Assembly: GCA_047495785.1 (NCBI GenBank)
Contig: JBLDXI010000024.1
Span: forward strand, 434,001-498,000
Direction: 5' to 3'
DNA: 64,000 bases
Source: Lepidodermella squamata
Taxonomy: Eukaryota > Gastrotricha
Part shown: one piece after another, positions 24,038-36,463 of the stretch
Position numbering within the stretch: position 1 is the stretch's first letter
Layout of the letters: the number at the start of each line of letters is the position of its first letter
Notes under the pieces: generated by a model
What the model was told of the DNA's origin: nothing
The model's input: the letters and a program-made list of their open reading frames with translations, nothing else
Databases searched by the model: none
Made by a program: the position numbers and the translations under genes

Positions 24038-25620
24038 ATGAATAACGACCGAGAACATCTCGAGGGTGATGAAGGTGACCATGCGGTGGAAAATGGCGAA
24101 GGAAAGAAAAAAAGTAAAAAAAAGATCGCAGAAGGGGCGCATGTACAACCAGCCGAGGCACAAGATCTAATCAATACTGTGCAAAAACTTCTACTGTCTC
24201 ATGGCGGCGAAGCTACCGCCCCGAAACAACTCGACGATGCCGCGAAACGGAAGTATGAATTCTGGGAGACGCAGCCTGTTCCTCGCTTTGATGCCAAGGT
24301 TGTCGAGAACAAAGCTATCGAGCCAGATAAGGAAATTAGCAGTCTTCGCCAAGAGCCATATTCGCTACCTGATGGATTTTATTGGGACGATGTTGACCTC
24401 AACAATACCGTTCAGCTTACTGAGCTTTATACTTTGCTCACTGAGAACTACGTTGAAGACGACGATAATATGTTTCGATTCGATTACGCCCCTGAGTTTT
24501 TGAAATGGTCTGTGTTCCTCAATTTAAATTAAACACTTATCGATGAATTTTTCTTCATTACAGGGCTCTTCAGCCACCCGGCTGGTTGCCACAGTGGCAT
24601 GCCGGGATTAGGGTCAACAAGACGAAAAAGCTGGTTTGCTTTATCGCTGCTGTGCCAAGTCTAATCCGCGTTTACGATAAAACGCAGAAGATGGTTGAAA
24701 TCAACTTTTTATGCGTGCACAAGAGACTTCGCTCGAAACGCGTAGCTCCCGTTTTGATTCGGGAAATTACGCGTCGAGTTAATTTAACGGGAATTTTTCA
24801 AGCGGTTTACACAGCTGGCGTTGTTTTACCTCGACCGGTTGCAACATGCCGTTACTGGCATCGATCGCTCAATCCGAAAAAGCTCATTGAAGTGAAATTC
24901 TCTCACCTTTCGCGTAACATGACCCTTCAAAGGACCATCAAGCTTTACCGTTTGCCTGATTCGCCTTTGACGCCTGGATTTAGAGCTAGCGAGGCTCGCG
25001 ATGTTCCTGCGATTTGTCGCCTTCTGAATGCTCATCTCCAAAAGGCAAATTTGTGTCCAATTTTCCACGATGATGATACTGCTCATTGGTTTTTGCCGAG
25101 AAAAGACGTGATTGAAAGCTACGTCGTCGAGGTACGTTGTTCTTCAGACAAATCCACAAACTCGTTTAATCCCGTATGCCAATTTAGGGTTCCGACGGCA
25201 CTATCACCGACTTCGTCTCGTTTTATTCATTACCGTCGAGTGTAGTGAATCATCCCACTCACAAAACCCTTTCGGCAGCCTACTTGTTCTATCACGTCGC
25301 GACGACAACGAAACTGGAATCTCTCATGCAAGATGCGTTGATTATCGCTAAAAATGTGTGTTTTTAACATATGTCTTGTTCATTTGATCTGACTAACGAT
25401 TTTTCAGAGAGGCTTCGACGTTTTCAATGCCCTTGACCTCTTGGATAATCCAACATTTTTGGAAAACCTGAAATTCGGCGTCGGTGATGGCAATCTGCAT
25501 TATTATATTTACAACTGGCAATGTCCTGAAATGAAGCCGGAGAATGTAATGAATCATTGTTACTGTTACAAAAACTATTTACTTTTGTTTTTTTCATAGA
25601 TTGGGCTCGTCCTGCAATAG
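24038..25620 (+). CDS. NMT1: Glycylpeptide N-tetradecanoyltransferase
   Basis: Five exons, 24038-24507, 24564-25131, 25188-25355, 25408-25545 and 25600-25620, join to 454 residues, close to the usual NMT length. The N terminus has a lysine run (KKKSKKK) typical of the ribosome-associating region. Family landmarks follow: [102 protein letters not shown], and the terminal GLVLQ whose carboxylate is the catalytic base. It transfers myristate to N-terminal glycines of cytosolic proteins. The ATG at 24038 follows an acceptor-like CCTAG by 25 bp; an in-frame upstream extension to 23885 has no homology and was not used. The last exon is only 21 bp and supplies the essential C-terminal residues. Confidence 0.97.
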
Positions 25621-28600
25621 TGACCTACACCGTCAAAAATAAGCTCAAAGTTTGCAACTACTGGATATAAAAAAATCATTCATGGTGCCTATGCACGCTA
25701 AACGCTCATTCATGTTGAAAAAAACTTGCTTACCTATTATTAAATGATGATATTGATTTATTAGCTGGGATGAAAAGGAATAACCGGCTGCAATTATTAT
25801 CAAACGTGGTATATTTTGTTGTGTCAGCACCGAAATCATTGCTTCAAATAAGTCCAATATTGTTGTTTGGTCAGCGCTTTCGGTGTATCGTCCTAGTCTT
25901 GAAGTGATTATTTCTAATTTCTAAGCTTTGGGTTTTAGAATGATGCGATATTATTGTGTCGATAAAACAACGCCCACTGACTGTCTATCTATGAAAGGTT
26001 GTCGTTGAAGTCGTATGCTATTCAGGCTTTTGAACCAAATAAAACGTAAAATGCCAGCTCTCGGTGGACATTTTAATTGTTGTTAATAATTACGGTAAAT
26101 GATGTAGGTGATAGGCTGCTATGAGTGTACCAAGCTGAGCGTCAAAGAATTCAATTAGGCCACCGCTCCCACGCAGCCGAAAGAAGGATTCAAGTTGAAG
26201 ATGTGACATGTGATCGACATGACAAATCGACAATGAAAACTTTACTTGTCTTGGCTTCCATCTGATAGGCAGAAAATATATCTCAACTGAATATCACACA
26301 CCAACCTGTCTGGACCCAAATACAGTGTGTCCGTCAAATAATATGAGGCTATTTATAGTCCAAAAGCAATAGCAAGCGTGGCGCGTGCCAGATCTGGCGT
26401 CTCATTTTTTTCATGAGATGCAAAAAATAATACGTCAATGAAATCTAAAGCTTTATTTACTGCTGCTAGTTAAAATTTGTATGCATCAGCTAGTGTTGAT
26501 GATTAAACTTTCTTCGCCTTAATTCTTTCAGGTCATAGAGAAAGTGATGTTCTGACCATCAGGAATGCTCATATTTTCCTCTTAACGAGCCGCGCCTTTA
26601 AAAAATTATCTTAATTATCAGGTTCATCTCCGTCATCATCATCTTCTCCCTCAGCCGTTTCAGTTCTTTGTTTTGCAAGGGCCATTTTGAATTCGGCCAT
26701 GGCCAGTTTTACAAACCGCTTATTTGGAATCGGGTTTCCCCTTTTTCGCGTACATCGACTTGCCCATCGACTTGGGTCTTCAACAGCCGCGGGACATTTT
26801 CTAGATTTTTTTCGAAATCTTGCATGTCTAATTTAATAACTGGTGCCGTTGAAGCATAAAATGCAAAAATGCAACAAATGCAATGAAAGCAACTAAAGCA
26901 GTTTCCATTACGACCTGGTAATCTGTTTGAAATAAGTTCCGCGTTTTGAAATAAAGGGGTAATGTCGCTTTCGCCAATTTGTGTAGCATCCGGGGCGCTA
27001 TCGGCTAACCGTTATATACGTGAATTTCACATACCCGCAAGAATACGTCCAATGGCTAGTACAAACAGTTTTAACTGAATTGGATCAGAAAATTTGCTAT
27101 TAAATAGCAGTTAAATGGTTATATTTTTTCCAGATATTAGGTTGACATTGTTGCGCGTTTGATCTTATTGCATGAATATTCAGGGCAACTCGTTGTCCCC
27201 AAAACTTTAGTAATGTACAAAGCTTGCAGGTGAAAATCCCGAAGCTAATGCTTTTGTTCCGAAGAATGTTCTTTATCTTGATTAAATAATACCAATTTTG
27301 GCGGAGCAATAATTGATATTTTTCCAGCAATGAACAACAATAGCTGTACTATCATTCAGTGCTGCGTTTTTTTTGCCTCGTGCACGACTCGTGAACAGGC
27401 GCAATTAAAATGCTATATTTAGGCTCTTATTATTTGACGGACACACTGTATTACCTTGAAAAAGTACCTCGAAATTAACTATGAAAACTTGATAACCACT
27501 CCGAGAATTTCTATAGCTATACTGTCGCGCTTTTGTGGAAATGATTTACGACCATGTTTTTTACTCATTACATCTACTCGCATGCAATTGATTTCATTTG
27601 TTTGGCCTCGTGTTTATCAAATCTCGGAATGATGAGCATGGTGTTTGGACACAAAAATTGATAACAGTTAACCGCATATCCAACAAGTTTCCGCTTTGAA
27701 ATTCCTTAGTGTGCCGGCAACAAAATGGCTCATTTAGTGAAATAAATGAGAGAAAAACAGCCGACTATTATATCTCTCAACTTGTCTGCTGCGCGGATCC
27801 ACTGCACACACACACGCATATATAACACCTGCGGAACAACAGCCCGCGCTTGGAAAATCGATCTCAGGATGATACGCGGATAGTGGTGGGTGTTTTTTGC
27901 GCTCTAGGCCACACAGTTGTTTAACTTATGAGAGCGATCATATCGCACAAACAGCAGGTTCCATCATTTCACGAATTTATACAGCTAATTCAATTCAGCA
28001 CCTTGTCATATCTATACTTTAGTGCTTTCGCTTTTTCTTGAAACCAAAGTTAGACGTAAAGCGACACTTTTAAGTACAAAGCTTCCTGAACCTGGATACT
28101 GTTACTTCAAAAATCAAGCTCGTCGTGTGTGAAAGCTCGCATTTCATTATCGAAAAAATGCACTTTACTTATTTGAAAATTGTAATTTCCAAGTGCACAA
28201 GTGTTGGCAAGACATAGGTAGTGACTTCGCTCTTTAAAGCGAAAACTTCATTCGAGACCCACCTGTGGGCAAGCGTCGCTGCCTCATGATTAACTAGTAA
28301 TGCTTATAATCGCACGGTTGTTATGGTAATTTTACGGCACTTCTGCGATTTGATCAACAAAGTACCGATGATAACCAAACATTGAGCACTTCGTCAAAAT
28401 CTCAATAGGCTTCCTATAAAGATGGTGTTTACTTATGCGCTCGGGGTTATCGAAGAGCTTATGTCAACTGGAGAATTAAATGAATCACTGTTCTACCACT
28501 TTTCTTCAATTCCTCACATGAAATATGCGCTTTTAATTAGTTTCAAGTAATGGTCGTTGATGCATGTACTTATACTGGCTGGAATTTAATTTTTAGTGAG
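25621..28600. other. Intergenic region, 3.0 kb
   Basis: Contains a 1.1 kb element with mariner-type terminal repeats (26323-27448). Outside it, only AT-rich sequence with no supported gene. Confidence 0.5.
26323..27448. mobile_element. Decayed or non-autonomous Tc1/mariner-type element, 1.13 kb
   Basis: The ends form inverted repeats of about 36 bp: the outer 21 bases (beginning CAGTGTGTCCGTCAAATAAT) are identical and the inner part is mostly matched. The element is bounded on both sides by TA (26321-26322 and 27449-27450), the target duplicated by Tc1/mariner transposons. An autonomous mariner is about 1.3 kb with a frame of roughly 345 codons; here the longest frames are under 80 codons. 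A minus-strand frame ending at 26611 has an acidic tail (EGEDDDDGDEPDN) but I do not recognise it. I read this as a dead or passenger copy. Confidence 0.75.
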
Positions 28601-30148
28601 ATGTATTCTAGCAAGAAAGTTCTGGCTTTATCATTTCTTCTCGTTGTACAAACTGAAATATCAAACGGAGCGATATCACCAATGTCACCTTCGCCCCAGC
28701 TACCAATTAGTAAATAAACAATAATTTCATGTGCGAATTCGATTTTTGGTTTTTTTACATTATAGAATCAGGAGCTCGTTTGATAGCCAGCAACGTTACG
28801 TCGGCTAATACATGGATGCTGCTGCGAGGTTACACCTGTCTGAAGCCAATGGACATATTCCTCGAATCACCATCAGCTGTCGATCTGAGCAACGAATCAG
28901 AAGATGCATGCGTTCAAGCGTGCGCCACGTCGCCCGATTGCCGATTCTGCCAATGGCTAGATTTCAGGTTTCAACTAAATTTTATTCAATAATTACTTGA
29001 CGACGAAAGCTTCCCATTTGATATGATACCAGTGGTTTGTCAGACTCTGGTACCCAAAAATTCTGCTCTCTGTATGCAAAATTCGATACCTGTGAAGCTG
29101 TTCCAGCGGGCTATTTCGAGCGAGGCACAAGTTAGTTAATTGAACCTTAATTTTCTCCATTGCTCTGCTATTTCGCCTCATGTAGACAATGATTTCGTTC
29201 TGAGTCTCGGTAAATACTGCTCTATGACAGACGAGCCCATTACTCAGCGATCGGTCACCTTGGATATTGCGATAATGAACCAGAATTCGACCACGCCAGG
29301 CTCGCAAGATTGCCAACAGGAATGCTTGGCCGTTTCTTACGATGTGGGCAAATGCATAGGGTTTAATTACCTTCCGCAAGAATCCTTCTCCATTACTTCG
29401 AGCCAAGTAAGCTTATATCTTCAACAATTTTCAAGTTACTTAAGTACAAATTTAGGTCATGCCATGCTCCCAATTCGCCACTACCAAATGCCGGGAACTA
29501 TCTGAATCTAGGATTTTTGGCAAAGCGTTCACCATTGAAATGGCCAATGACGTTCGCCAGGCGCTAAAGCGGAGCAGACTGATTTCAGACCTAGACATCA
29601 ACGTTGTCACGATTTCGATCCAACCTGCAACAACGCTTGCACCAACGGTTCGCACAAGTGCCGCTGTTTCGAATGCTGGCAGCTCGGGATGGCAAACCAC
29701 CCGGCGGCCAAATATGACGGCAGCCTGGAATATGACAACTACTAATCCAGGGGACATGCCAACGACAACCCAAATGATTGTCAGTTCGAATGTGTTCATA
29801 AACGCCACGTCATCACCGCTTGGAATCAATGGCTCGGCAACCAACTCTTCAGGCTCCAATGTTGCGATAGGTAACGCCACTACAAATGCAGCTGTTGTCG
29901 CCACAAGCACAGCTCGACCGGTTACGATGTCAGTTTTCCAGCAACAAACTACTGTAGGCAGTGCCGCCACAACGGTTGCAGCGCCTAAAGGCGCGGAGGC
30001 CCAAAGTAAGCTTGATTAGTCCTGCCTTTTATAGTATTGTAAATATGCCAATGTTATTTCTGTAGAAAGTCCATCAGCTGCTTTCCGCACTGTCTCTGGA
30101 ATCAGTGTAGTCAGCTCCACACTGATAATCGTTATCCTTTTTCTCTGA
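28601..30148 (+). CDS. Secreted PAN/apple-like protein with mucin-like stalk and probable GPI anchor
   Basis: Six exons, 28601-28709, 28766-28967, 29033-29130, 29186-29406, 29456-30005 and 30066-30148, join to 420 residues. Residues 1-24 are a signal peptide (VLALSFLLVV core). Two cysteine-rich segments follow at about 50-145 and 145-245. The first has ACVQACATSPDCRF, FCSLY and GYFERG, and the second has DCQQECLAV and KCIGFNYLP; the spacing resembles PAN/apple modules, which bind proteins or glycans. Residues about 250-390 are Ser/Thr/Ala-rich with several N-x-S/T sites, like a glycosylated stalk. The protein ends in a hydrophobic tail (STLIIVILFL) with no following charges, as in GPI signals. 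Gene structure is firm; the domain call is by eye, and I cannot name an orthologue. An acceptor-like TTTTTAG lies 4 bp before the ATG. Confidence 0.75.
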
Positions 30149-30618
30149 GCGAATATTTTGATCCTAAACTTATCCCAAATCCTGCCATGTAAATTGCATC
30201 CAGTTTACGTATCAAAAGCTTCTTAACTAACGTCCATCCATGTGTTGATAAGCAGTGGAATCGGTGGCCACATCTTCGTTCTTCGTTTTTTAATTTTAAT
30301 ATGTTATTTATACCTATTGTAATTATTTGCACCTCTTGATTATAGTTTTCTGTCGATAGAACTAGTCATGCCGGGCTTCAAGGTAGAGGCAGTTTGATGA
30401 TGCGGCCCAGAAATTATGAGCAACAAGAACGGAAAATGCAATAAAATTTATAGCACTGAATAATCCAATTATTCAAGTAAATTTATTTCACCATGTTATA
30501 TCAATTTCAATTATATCAGCATTAATCAGATCAAATATTGCAGGTTGGACATTTTCCCAGCGCATACTGTTTTCGTGCTATATAAAATTTCGGTTCAGAA
30601 CGAACGATTATTGTGGCT
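30149..30618. other. Convergent 3' intergenic region
   Basis: 470 bp between the PAN-like gene (+) and EAF (-). AATAAA at 30440-30445 on the plus strand and its complement at 30482-30487 could be the two poly(A) signals, so the 3' ends may overlap. Confidence 0.45.
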
Positions 30619-31455
30619 TCAATCGTCTTCGTCAGATGACTCGCTGAGATTCAAGTCGTCCTCTATAGGAAGAATGATAGGATGTGTGGTTCGATATGTA
30701 ATAATTAATCTTACTCAATATATTAATACGTCCGCCGGAAGTGGGAGCGCGGCCGTGGACTGACGTCGCCGGTTTCGCAGAAATGGAGCTGCCAGTATGG
30801 ACCGGTGACGTTTTTCTAGCGCCAGAAAATGGAACAGGTGGTTTCTTGACTTCTGCTTGCTTTGATGAGCTCGAAGGCATTTTTTTGTCAAAGCTACTAT
30901 GCTTCGGACTGCTGTCCAAAGATGCGTCCGATGAAGGATTAACTGGAGGTACCATACGGGCCGCGCCATCCCTAAGTGAACTCAAAGTGAACTGAAGTTC
31001 CAATAAAATAAATCATAATATACCTAGACTTTTTCACTTGTAATATGTTATTCAATCGTTCGAGAGTGCATTCGCCAGTAGTTGGATCATATATCAGAAT
31101 GCCCTCTTTCTGGCACGGTCGTTTGTTACCTTTAAAAACTGTTTGAGATCGCTCGCCGTCCTTCAGTAGAAATTATTCATGTATCGTATAGAACAATACC
31201 ATAAGGTTGAAACATACGGGAATGACTGTAACCTCGTTGCCATTTACAACCAGAGTTGACGGGGAATTCGGATCGATCGAAGCAGGCTTAAAATCGTCTG
31301 AAATCATGTCATTAGTTTATAGCTCAGGATTAAAAAATTGTCAAGGCTGTACATCGCAATGCATGGTAAGAATACTTGGATGAAGCAGGAGCAAAGCTGT
31401 CCCCGATCCGAAGTTTGTGCCTTCCAGCCAGTACAGCAGCAATATCCTCACCCAT
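30619..31455 (-). CDS. EAF1: ELL-associated factor (EAF)
   Basis: Five minus-strand exons, 31455-31353, 31297-31218, 31160-31024, 30971-30715 and 30662-30619, join to 206 residues. The N-terminal half is the EAF domain that binds [11 protein letters not shown], the near-invariant [10 protein letters not shown] created across the first intron, [29 protein letters not shown] and [10 protein letters not shown]...QVKK. The C-terminal half is Ser/Pro-rich and ends in the acidic transactivation-like tail [16 protein letters not shown] proteins stimulate ELL in RNA polymerase II elongation complexes (super/little elongation complex) in the nucleus. A vertebrate has EAF1 and EAF2; which one this equals cannot be said, so the symbol is indicative. 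The acceptor at 30972 was chosen because it gives KKSRDG, like the family's KKTRAEG. An acceptor-like TTTTCCAG lies 11 bp before the ATG. Confidence 0.92.
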
Positions 31456-32377
31456 TGTTAAGTCACCTGGAAAATATCGCAATCAATGGATGATGGATGA
31501 GAAAAGGTGGTAAACGGGTCTGCAGCATAATAGTACATGTATTACATAGCTATTTAACCAGTGAAATATATTGTTTAATCGTGGTGTCATTTATTTTGAA
31601 ATTGAGACTTGTGGTTCTCCATAGAACCATACAACACATGCAGCAAGAACAGATGCGGAGGATGAGAAGTGTTTCCCGAGATACACAACTTGTTCAAGGT
31701 TCAAGAAGATCTGAGCCTGGAATCTCAAATCGGTGATTCGAATTATTTGCTACACATAAAACTTTAGTGGGCAACACGGTACAGATTTGGGCCATGAGAA
31801 TAAGATTACGTTCCTTGGTCATTTTTTAACCTTCAACCCAGAAAGAATATAATCTCACTATAGTATATGTTTCAATCATATGGGCTGGGTACTTGGACCT
31901 TGGACTAATGTGATTTTCGCCAGCTGATTTCATTCCAAACAGTTTTAAAGAAGAATAGTGCCATCCAAAATCGGATATAGGATATCGCGTCTACTCCAGG
32001 CTCTAGGCTTTAACATTAGGCATGCCGAGAGTGCCAAAACAATGAATGCCGGCGATATTTTCTACCAATAGCCCTTTTTACATGCAGCAAGAATTTTCAT
32101 TAATTATATGTATCACCAAATTATTACAAGTTTATGTATAAAAAACAACTTTTCACAAATGACCTTCACTGTGTATTTTGGCGGTAAGATTCATCGACAT
32201 TTTTCAATCAAGTTTTTTGCGGAGTCTCTCGGACCTTTTGTGACTTATGACTTGTGTCGCTTTGCTATCCTAGAGGCGGGGTGCGGTAAAGCATGAAATT
32301 GCGACTTGAATGATATTCCCCTTAGAGATTTTCGCCTCTGGCTACAAGCAACCTGTTTTCATATTTGCCTTATTTAG
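31456..32377. other. Divergent promoter region
   Basis: 0.9 kb between the EAF (-) and progranulin (+) starts. No coding sequence or repeat recognised. The CTTATTTAG that ends at 32377 touches the progranulin ATG and looks like a trans-splice acceptor. Confidence 0.45.
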
Positions 32378-34310
32378 ATGAAAACTCTTATTATAGTGTC
32401 TGCGATTTTCGCTGCTGCGTTAGCCTCAGTTCCGTGTGGCTCAAGCGGCAATTGCTGCAAGAGTGGCGAATCATGTTGCAATCTGGGCAATGGAACTTTC
32501 GGCTGCTTCCCTGAGACCGAGGTTGTAATTTCTCTTATTTTAGCTACAATATTTGAAATTTCTTGTTTTTAGGCTGTTTGTTGTGATGGATCGGCCTTCG
32601 CTTGCAAGAAAGATTTCGTTTGTCACATAAAATTTGGTATGTGCATCAACTCTGATATGGTAATCCCTCCAATGACTCCTAGCCACGCTGCGTCATCATG
32701 CACCGATCTCTCCACCCATTTCCATCACGTACAAGCACGATGTGGGCCCAATGGTCTCTGCAATGACAACTTCACTTGTTGCCCAAATGCCAAGCCAAGT
32801 AAATCATTTTGAGCCAAGTTATTCGTATGAATTCATTAGCTTTCAGGCCCAGCGTGTTGTCCGCTGCCGAACGCCGTTTGCTGTCAAGATTTGATTCATT
32901 GCTGCCCAGGCGGGTATACCTGCGATACGGGCAAGCAAGGGTAAGTTCAAACACGGGCGCGGGAATTTTAAGGCTACCACGAATTTAACATACATATTCT
33001 AGATGCGTTCCTTCCAAAGAAATCAGCTCGAAGAGAATCATTAAGCCTTCAGAGTCACCAGTAAATGCAGTAGCGCCTCTTCCCAAAGCAGTTTTCTGCC
33101 CAGACCATAGTGTATGCTTCGACAATCAGACGTGCTGCGCTCTGAAAGATGGCCGATTTGGCTGCTGCCCAATTAGAGACGGCGTCTGTTGCGCTGATGG
33201 TCTTCACTGTTGTCCTAAACATACCACGTGTGATCCTGATCATCAACAGTGTATTCAAGACGGACCCGATTTCCTTGATTTTGTGCAAACTAAACCGACG
33301 AAGTCAATCCAAAATGTTCACGAACTGTCGTCCAAGACGGCTTTTACCAAAGAAATCGTTTGTCCGAACCCAGCCTACAAATGCCCTGACGGTACTACTT
33401 GCTGCCAGGTCAATGGAGGATATGGATGCTGCCCTTTTGCTAACGTGAGTGTAGTGATTTTATTATACGGTCAATAATATGTACTTTTTATTAGGCTGTT
33501 TGCTGTGCTGATGGAAGCAACTGCTGCCCGAGTAACTACACTTGCGACAATCAACACCAGCGATGTGTTCAATCGCCGTGGTTGATGAACTCAAATGTTT
33601 TCGTTCAACCACTGCATAAAACTGGTTCGCGTACCATCAGAAACGACAAAGTCGTTAGAGAGCAAAGTTTTGCTAATGGTCGATTGGTTACCGAAGTTTT
33701 GTGCCCTGATAACTCGTCGGTTTGCGACGACGGAACCACTTGCTGCCAAATGGCCGATGGTACCTACGGCTGCTGTCCCTACGTTAACGCCACCTGCTGT
33801 GCAGATCACCAACACTGTTGCCCTGCAGGTTACACCTGTGATTTGGTTCATCAACAATGCACCCAAAGTGGATTCAATAGGCACATGCCGATGAGCATTG
33901 TTTTCATTGAAACTGTCATCCAAGATGACACTGCTCCCCTTCAACAAGTGACAGGCGAAGAAGCTGACCAGGAAGTCGGCACGCAGATGTTCGGGGAGAT
34001 TTTATCCTTTTTGGACAAAATCATCACCAGTGGTCTGATGGAGAAACCTTTCATTCCGGATTCAAAGCCGGTCGAGTCACAGACTACATGCTCTGTCATC
34101 GATGCATTAATGATTGGCTGTCCTTCGGGCACGTCATGCTGCCGTCCAGTTGGAGAAAACGAAAAGGCAATCTGCTGTCCGGGTAGCGGATCAGTCTCGT
34201 GTTGCGCTGGTGGGTTTTGCTGCCCTGAAAATCACGAGTGCAACGCCTTGACGTCAACGTGTCAGCGCTCTGTCTCAAATGATCGTCAACAAGAAGATTT
34301 GATCGCATAA
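32378..34310 (+). CDS. GRN: Progranulin with six granulin-type repeats
   Basis: Exons 32378-32521, 32573-32798, 32847-32940, 33003-33444 and 33495-34310 join to 573 residues. A signal peptide (residues 1-17, [13 protein letters not shown]) leads into six Cys-rich granulin modules. Modules 3-5 are canonical, with CC pairs in the order TCC..GCC..VCC..HCC and motifs such as [18 protein letters not shown]. The first two and the last are degenerate or widely spaced. Long linkers lie between modules 3 and 4 and especially between 5 and 6 (about 75 residues, not Cys-rich). Progranulins are secreted growth-factor-like and lysosomal proteins; C. elegans has pgrn-1 with fewer repeats. A poly(A) signal AATAAA lies at 34575-34580. 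The AG of an acceptor directly precedes the ATG. Confidence 0.93.
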
Positions 34311-36463
34311 ACATTACATATTTTTTTGGACCTTTGCATGAATGATTATCTTGAAACTATATTGATAGAGCAACGGATTGAGTTTCGATTGAGTAGCTAA
34401 AAAAGCAAAAGTCATTTTATTGTCTTTCGAGCTTCTGAATTATTCCTTTATAAAGTCTTCCGGTTGGTGATTGCAAGTGCGATTTTTGATATAAATTTCC
34501 AAAATGAAGATTATTCTGTTGAACCAACTATGACCAAGTACAATTTCTAATGAAAATTGCGAAACGTATCAAGCAATAAAAATTTCGATTCTATTATTTA
34601 TTGCGTTTTGCTATCAATCCAGCTTTCAATTTTTTGGCCTAAGCTTAACGGGCAGATCGAGTCAGCGAGATAAGTTGAACGGAAAATGCATGTCAAAGGG
34701 CTTGACACCCTGTCGTAGAAAGGCAATCATAATTACCACTCAGCAATACTACTAAAAGATAGCATCAGATAAGAAAGGCGCATGTGTAGAACGTGAAGCG
34801 TTGAGGCTAAGTTAGGGTTTATACAAGCTTGTACGAGCCGTAAAGAGATTTTAAAAACATTCATATATCATGAGCTTTTTACAAGGAAATAATTTCAAAC
34901 ATAATCATAACCAAGTACAGAAATCGTGCTACCAGGGCATATCATCTCATGCCATTTCGTTGCACGAGTCGACGTTCAAACTTCAAACAAACAACCGCAT
35001 TAATTCGCGAAATGTTAGCATGCGCGCAACTGGTCGGTGCGGCACGCGGCTCGTGTCCACCAAACTTCACATAAGGTAGAAAGCTTAGCCACCATCGCCC
35101 TACTGCCGTTCAACAACCGCATTGAGCGATGCGGCAGCTTGTTTCGCGTGAAGGCGGAGCGCATTACTATACGGGGGCTATGCGTGCGCGTAATTTTACG
35201 GTTTTACGATTTTTTTAAAAGCGCACAAGTGGTCATAAGACTATAAGATATAAAGAATACAAACTAAGGTCATCATCATCATCATCGTGTATATGAATGC
35301 AATAAATATGTATGCGGCTGAACACGCCGGTGCCGCTATAGCAATCCCATAACCACCTATAATACACGCTAACCCTGCCGCTGCCCCCCAGAATTTTTTC
35401 GCATCCTTCTTTTCGAATAATACTTAGATAGCTTGCCGTATAAGTTGGCGCTGCTGTGGCTTGTCATGCCGTTTTGGTTAACACGTGCAGCCCTTCATGC
35501 GCACTTTTCTCTTTAGCGCGTGTATTATATATTACGTAAAGTACAAGATTATTATAATCACATGCCAGCAGCAGAGTGGCAGAGGCGCATCTTGAAATTT
35601 TCATTTTATTTCGTTCGTGCGTTGTGGGCTTTTCGGAGAAATTCATCTAGCATGCGCCTCATGTTATTATTAACACGGGCGAGCGTACGTGCGGGCAATG
35701 CGGCCGCACTAACGGGTCATTGATGCCATTGCTATCACGTTCGAACAGTGTTGGGATCAGCACATTCACCGTTCATACCCGGGAGAAGGACTAGCGGAAA
35801 CGGCATTTGCGTTGTTTTAGCACTTCAAGTGTAAAGTTATTATAGGAATAGGTTATTATATTATGGCGGGATGGTGTATCGCTAAGTTACACCGATTGCC
35901 ACAACCTTAAAATGCACTGTCAACCCTCATTGTAACAATTGTGCGCTTTTTAGCAAAGTGATTATTATCCTCATCTTCTCGGGTCACAACGGCGACACGC
36001 TCGCACCGAGTGTGAGTTGGTACGCAACGGGAAGTGAGATGCGTGGCTGCGCATAATTTTATTGAAAAAACATTTTTCGCGCTTCACTTGGATCTTCGCC
36101 ACATATGCTCTATTACCATTATAATGGCCTAAACTTGTATCCATTTAACTTGAACATTGCTTACAAATACAAATATTTGTTTAAGGCACTGAAAGTTTCT
36201 AACTCTGGTTTATGAATGTAATTCATCTTCCGCTGTCGACGTTTTGCAATGTGGCTAATGACGACCTCTTTCGACTCTTAAACTGGAATATATTATACGC
36301 TTCTTAATATTATCAAACGCTGAGTGACTCGTTTGACGGTCTATTGTTTCAAGTGAATTCAGCTAGCTTTCATGTTGGAACCGATGCGGAATGCTCCGAG
36401 AGAATTTTTCGCTGAAAACTTTACTATTGTTCTCTTTTATAGAGACCGGTTTTCCCTATTGAA
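34311..36463. other. Intergenic region, 2.1 kb
   Basis: Progranulin 3' UTR with AATAAA at 34575-34580, then AT/GC mosaic sequence with a (CAT)n run at 35271-35286. TCTCTTTTATAG ends about 22 bp before the first collagen ATG and is a likely acceptor. No gene recognised. Confidence 0.5.
35271..35286. repeat. (CAT)n microsatellite
   Basis: Five CAT units in intergenic DNA upstream of the collagen cluster. Confidence 0.75.

Noticed and set aside
28200-28275. Possible tRNA with TTCGAGACC and a nearby 6 bp stem
   Set aside because: The arms do not combine into a cloverleaf and the acceptor stem does not pair.
29452-29970. 172-codon minus-strand frame with Val/Ala-rich hydrophobic stretches
   Set aside because: It is the antisense of the Ser/Thr/Ala-rich stalk exon of the PAN-like gene, whose splice sites and frame are consistent.
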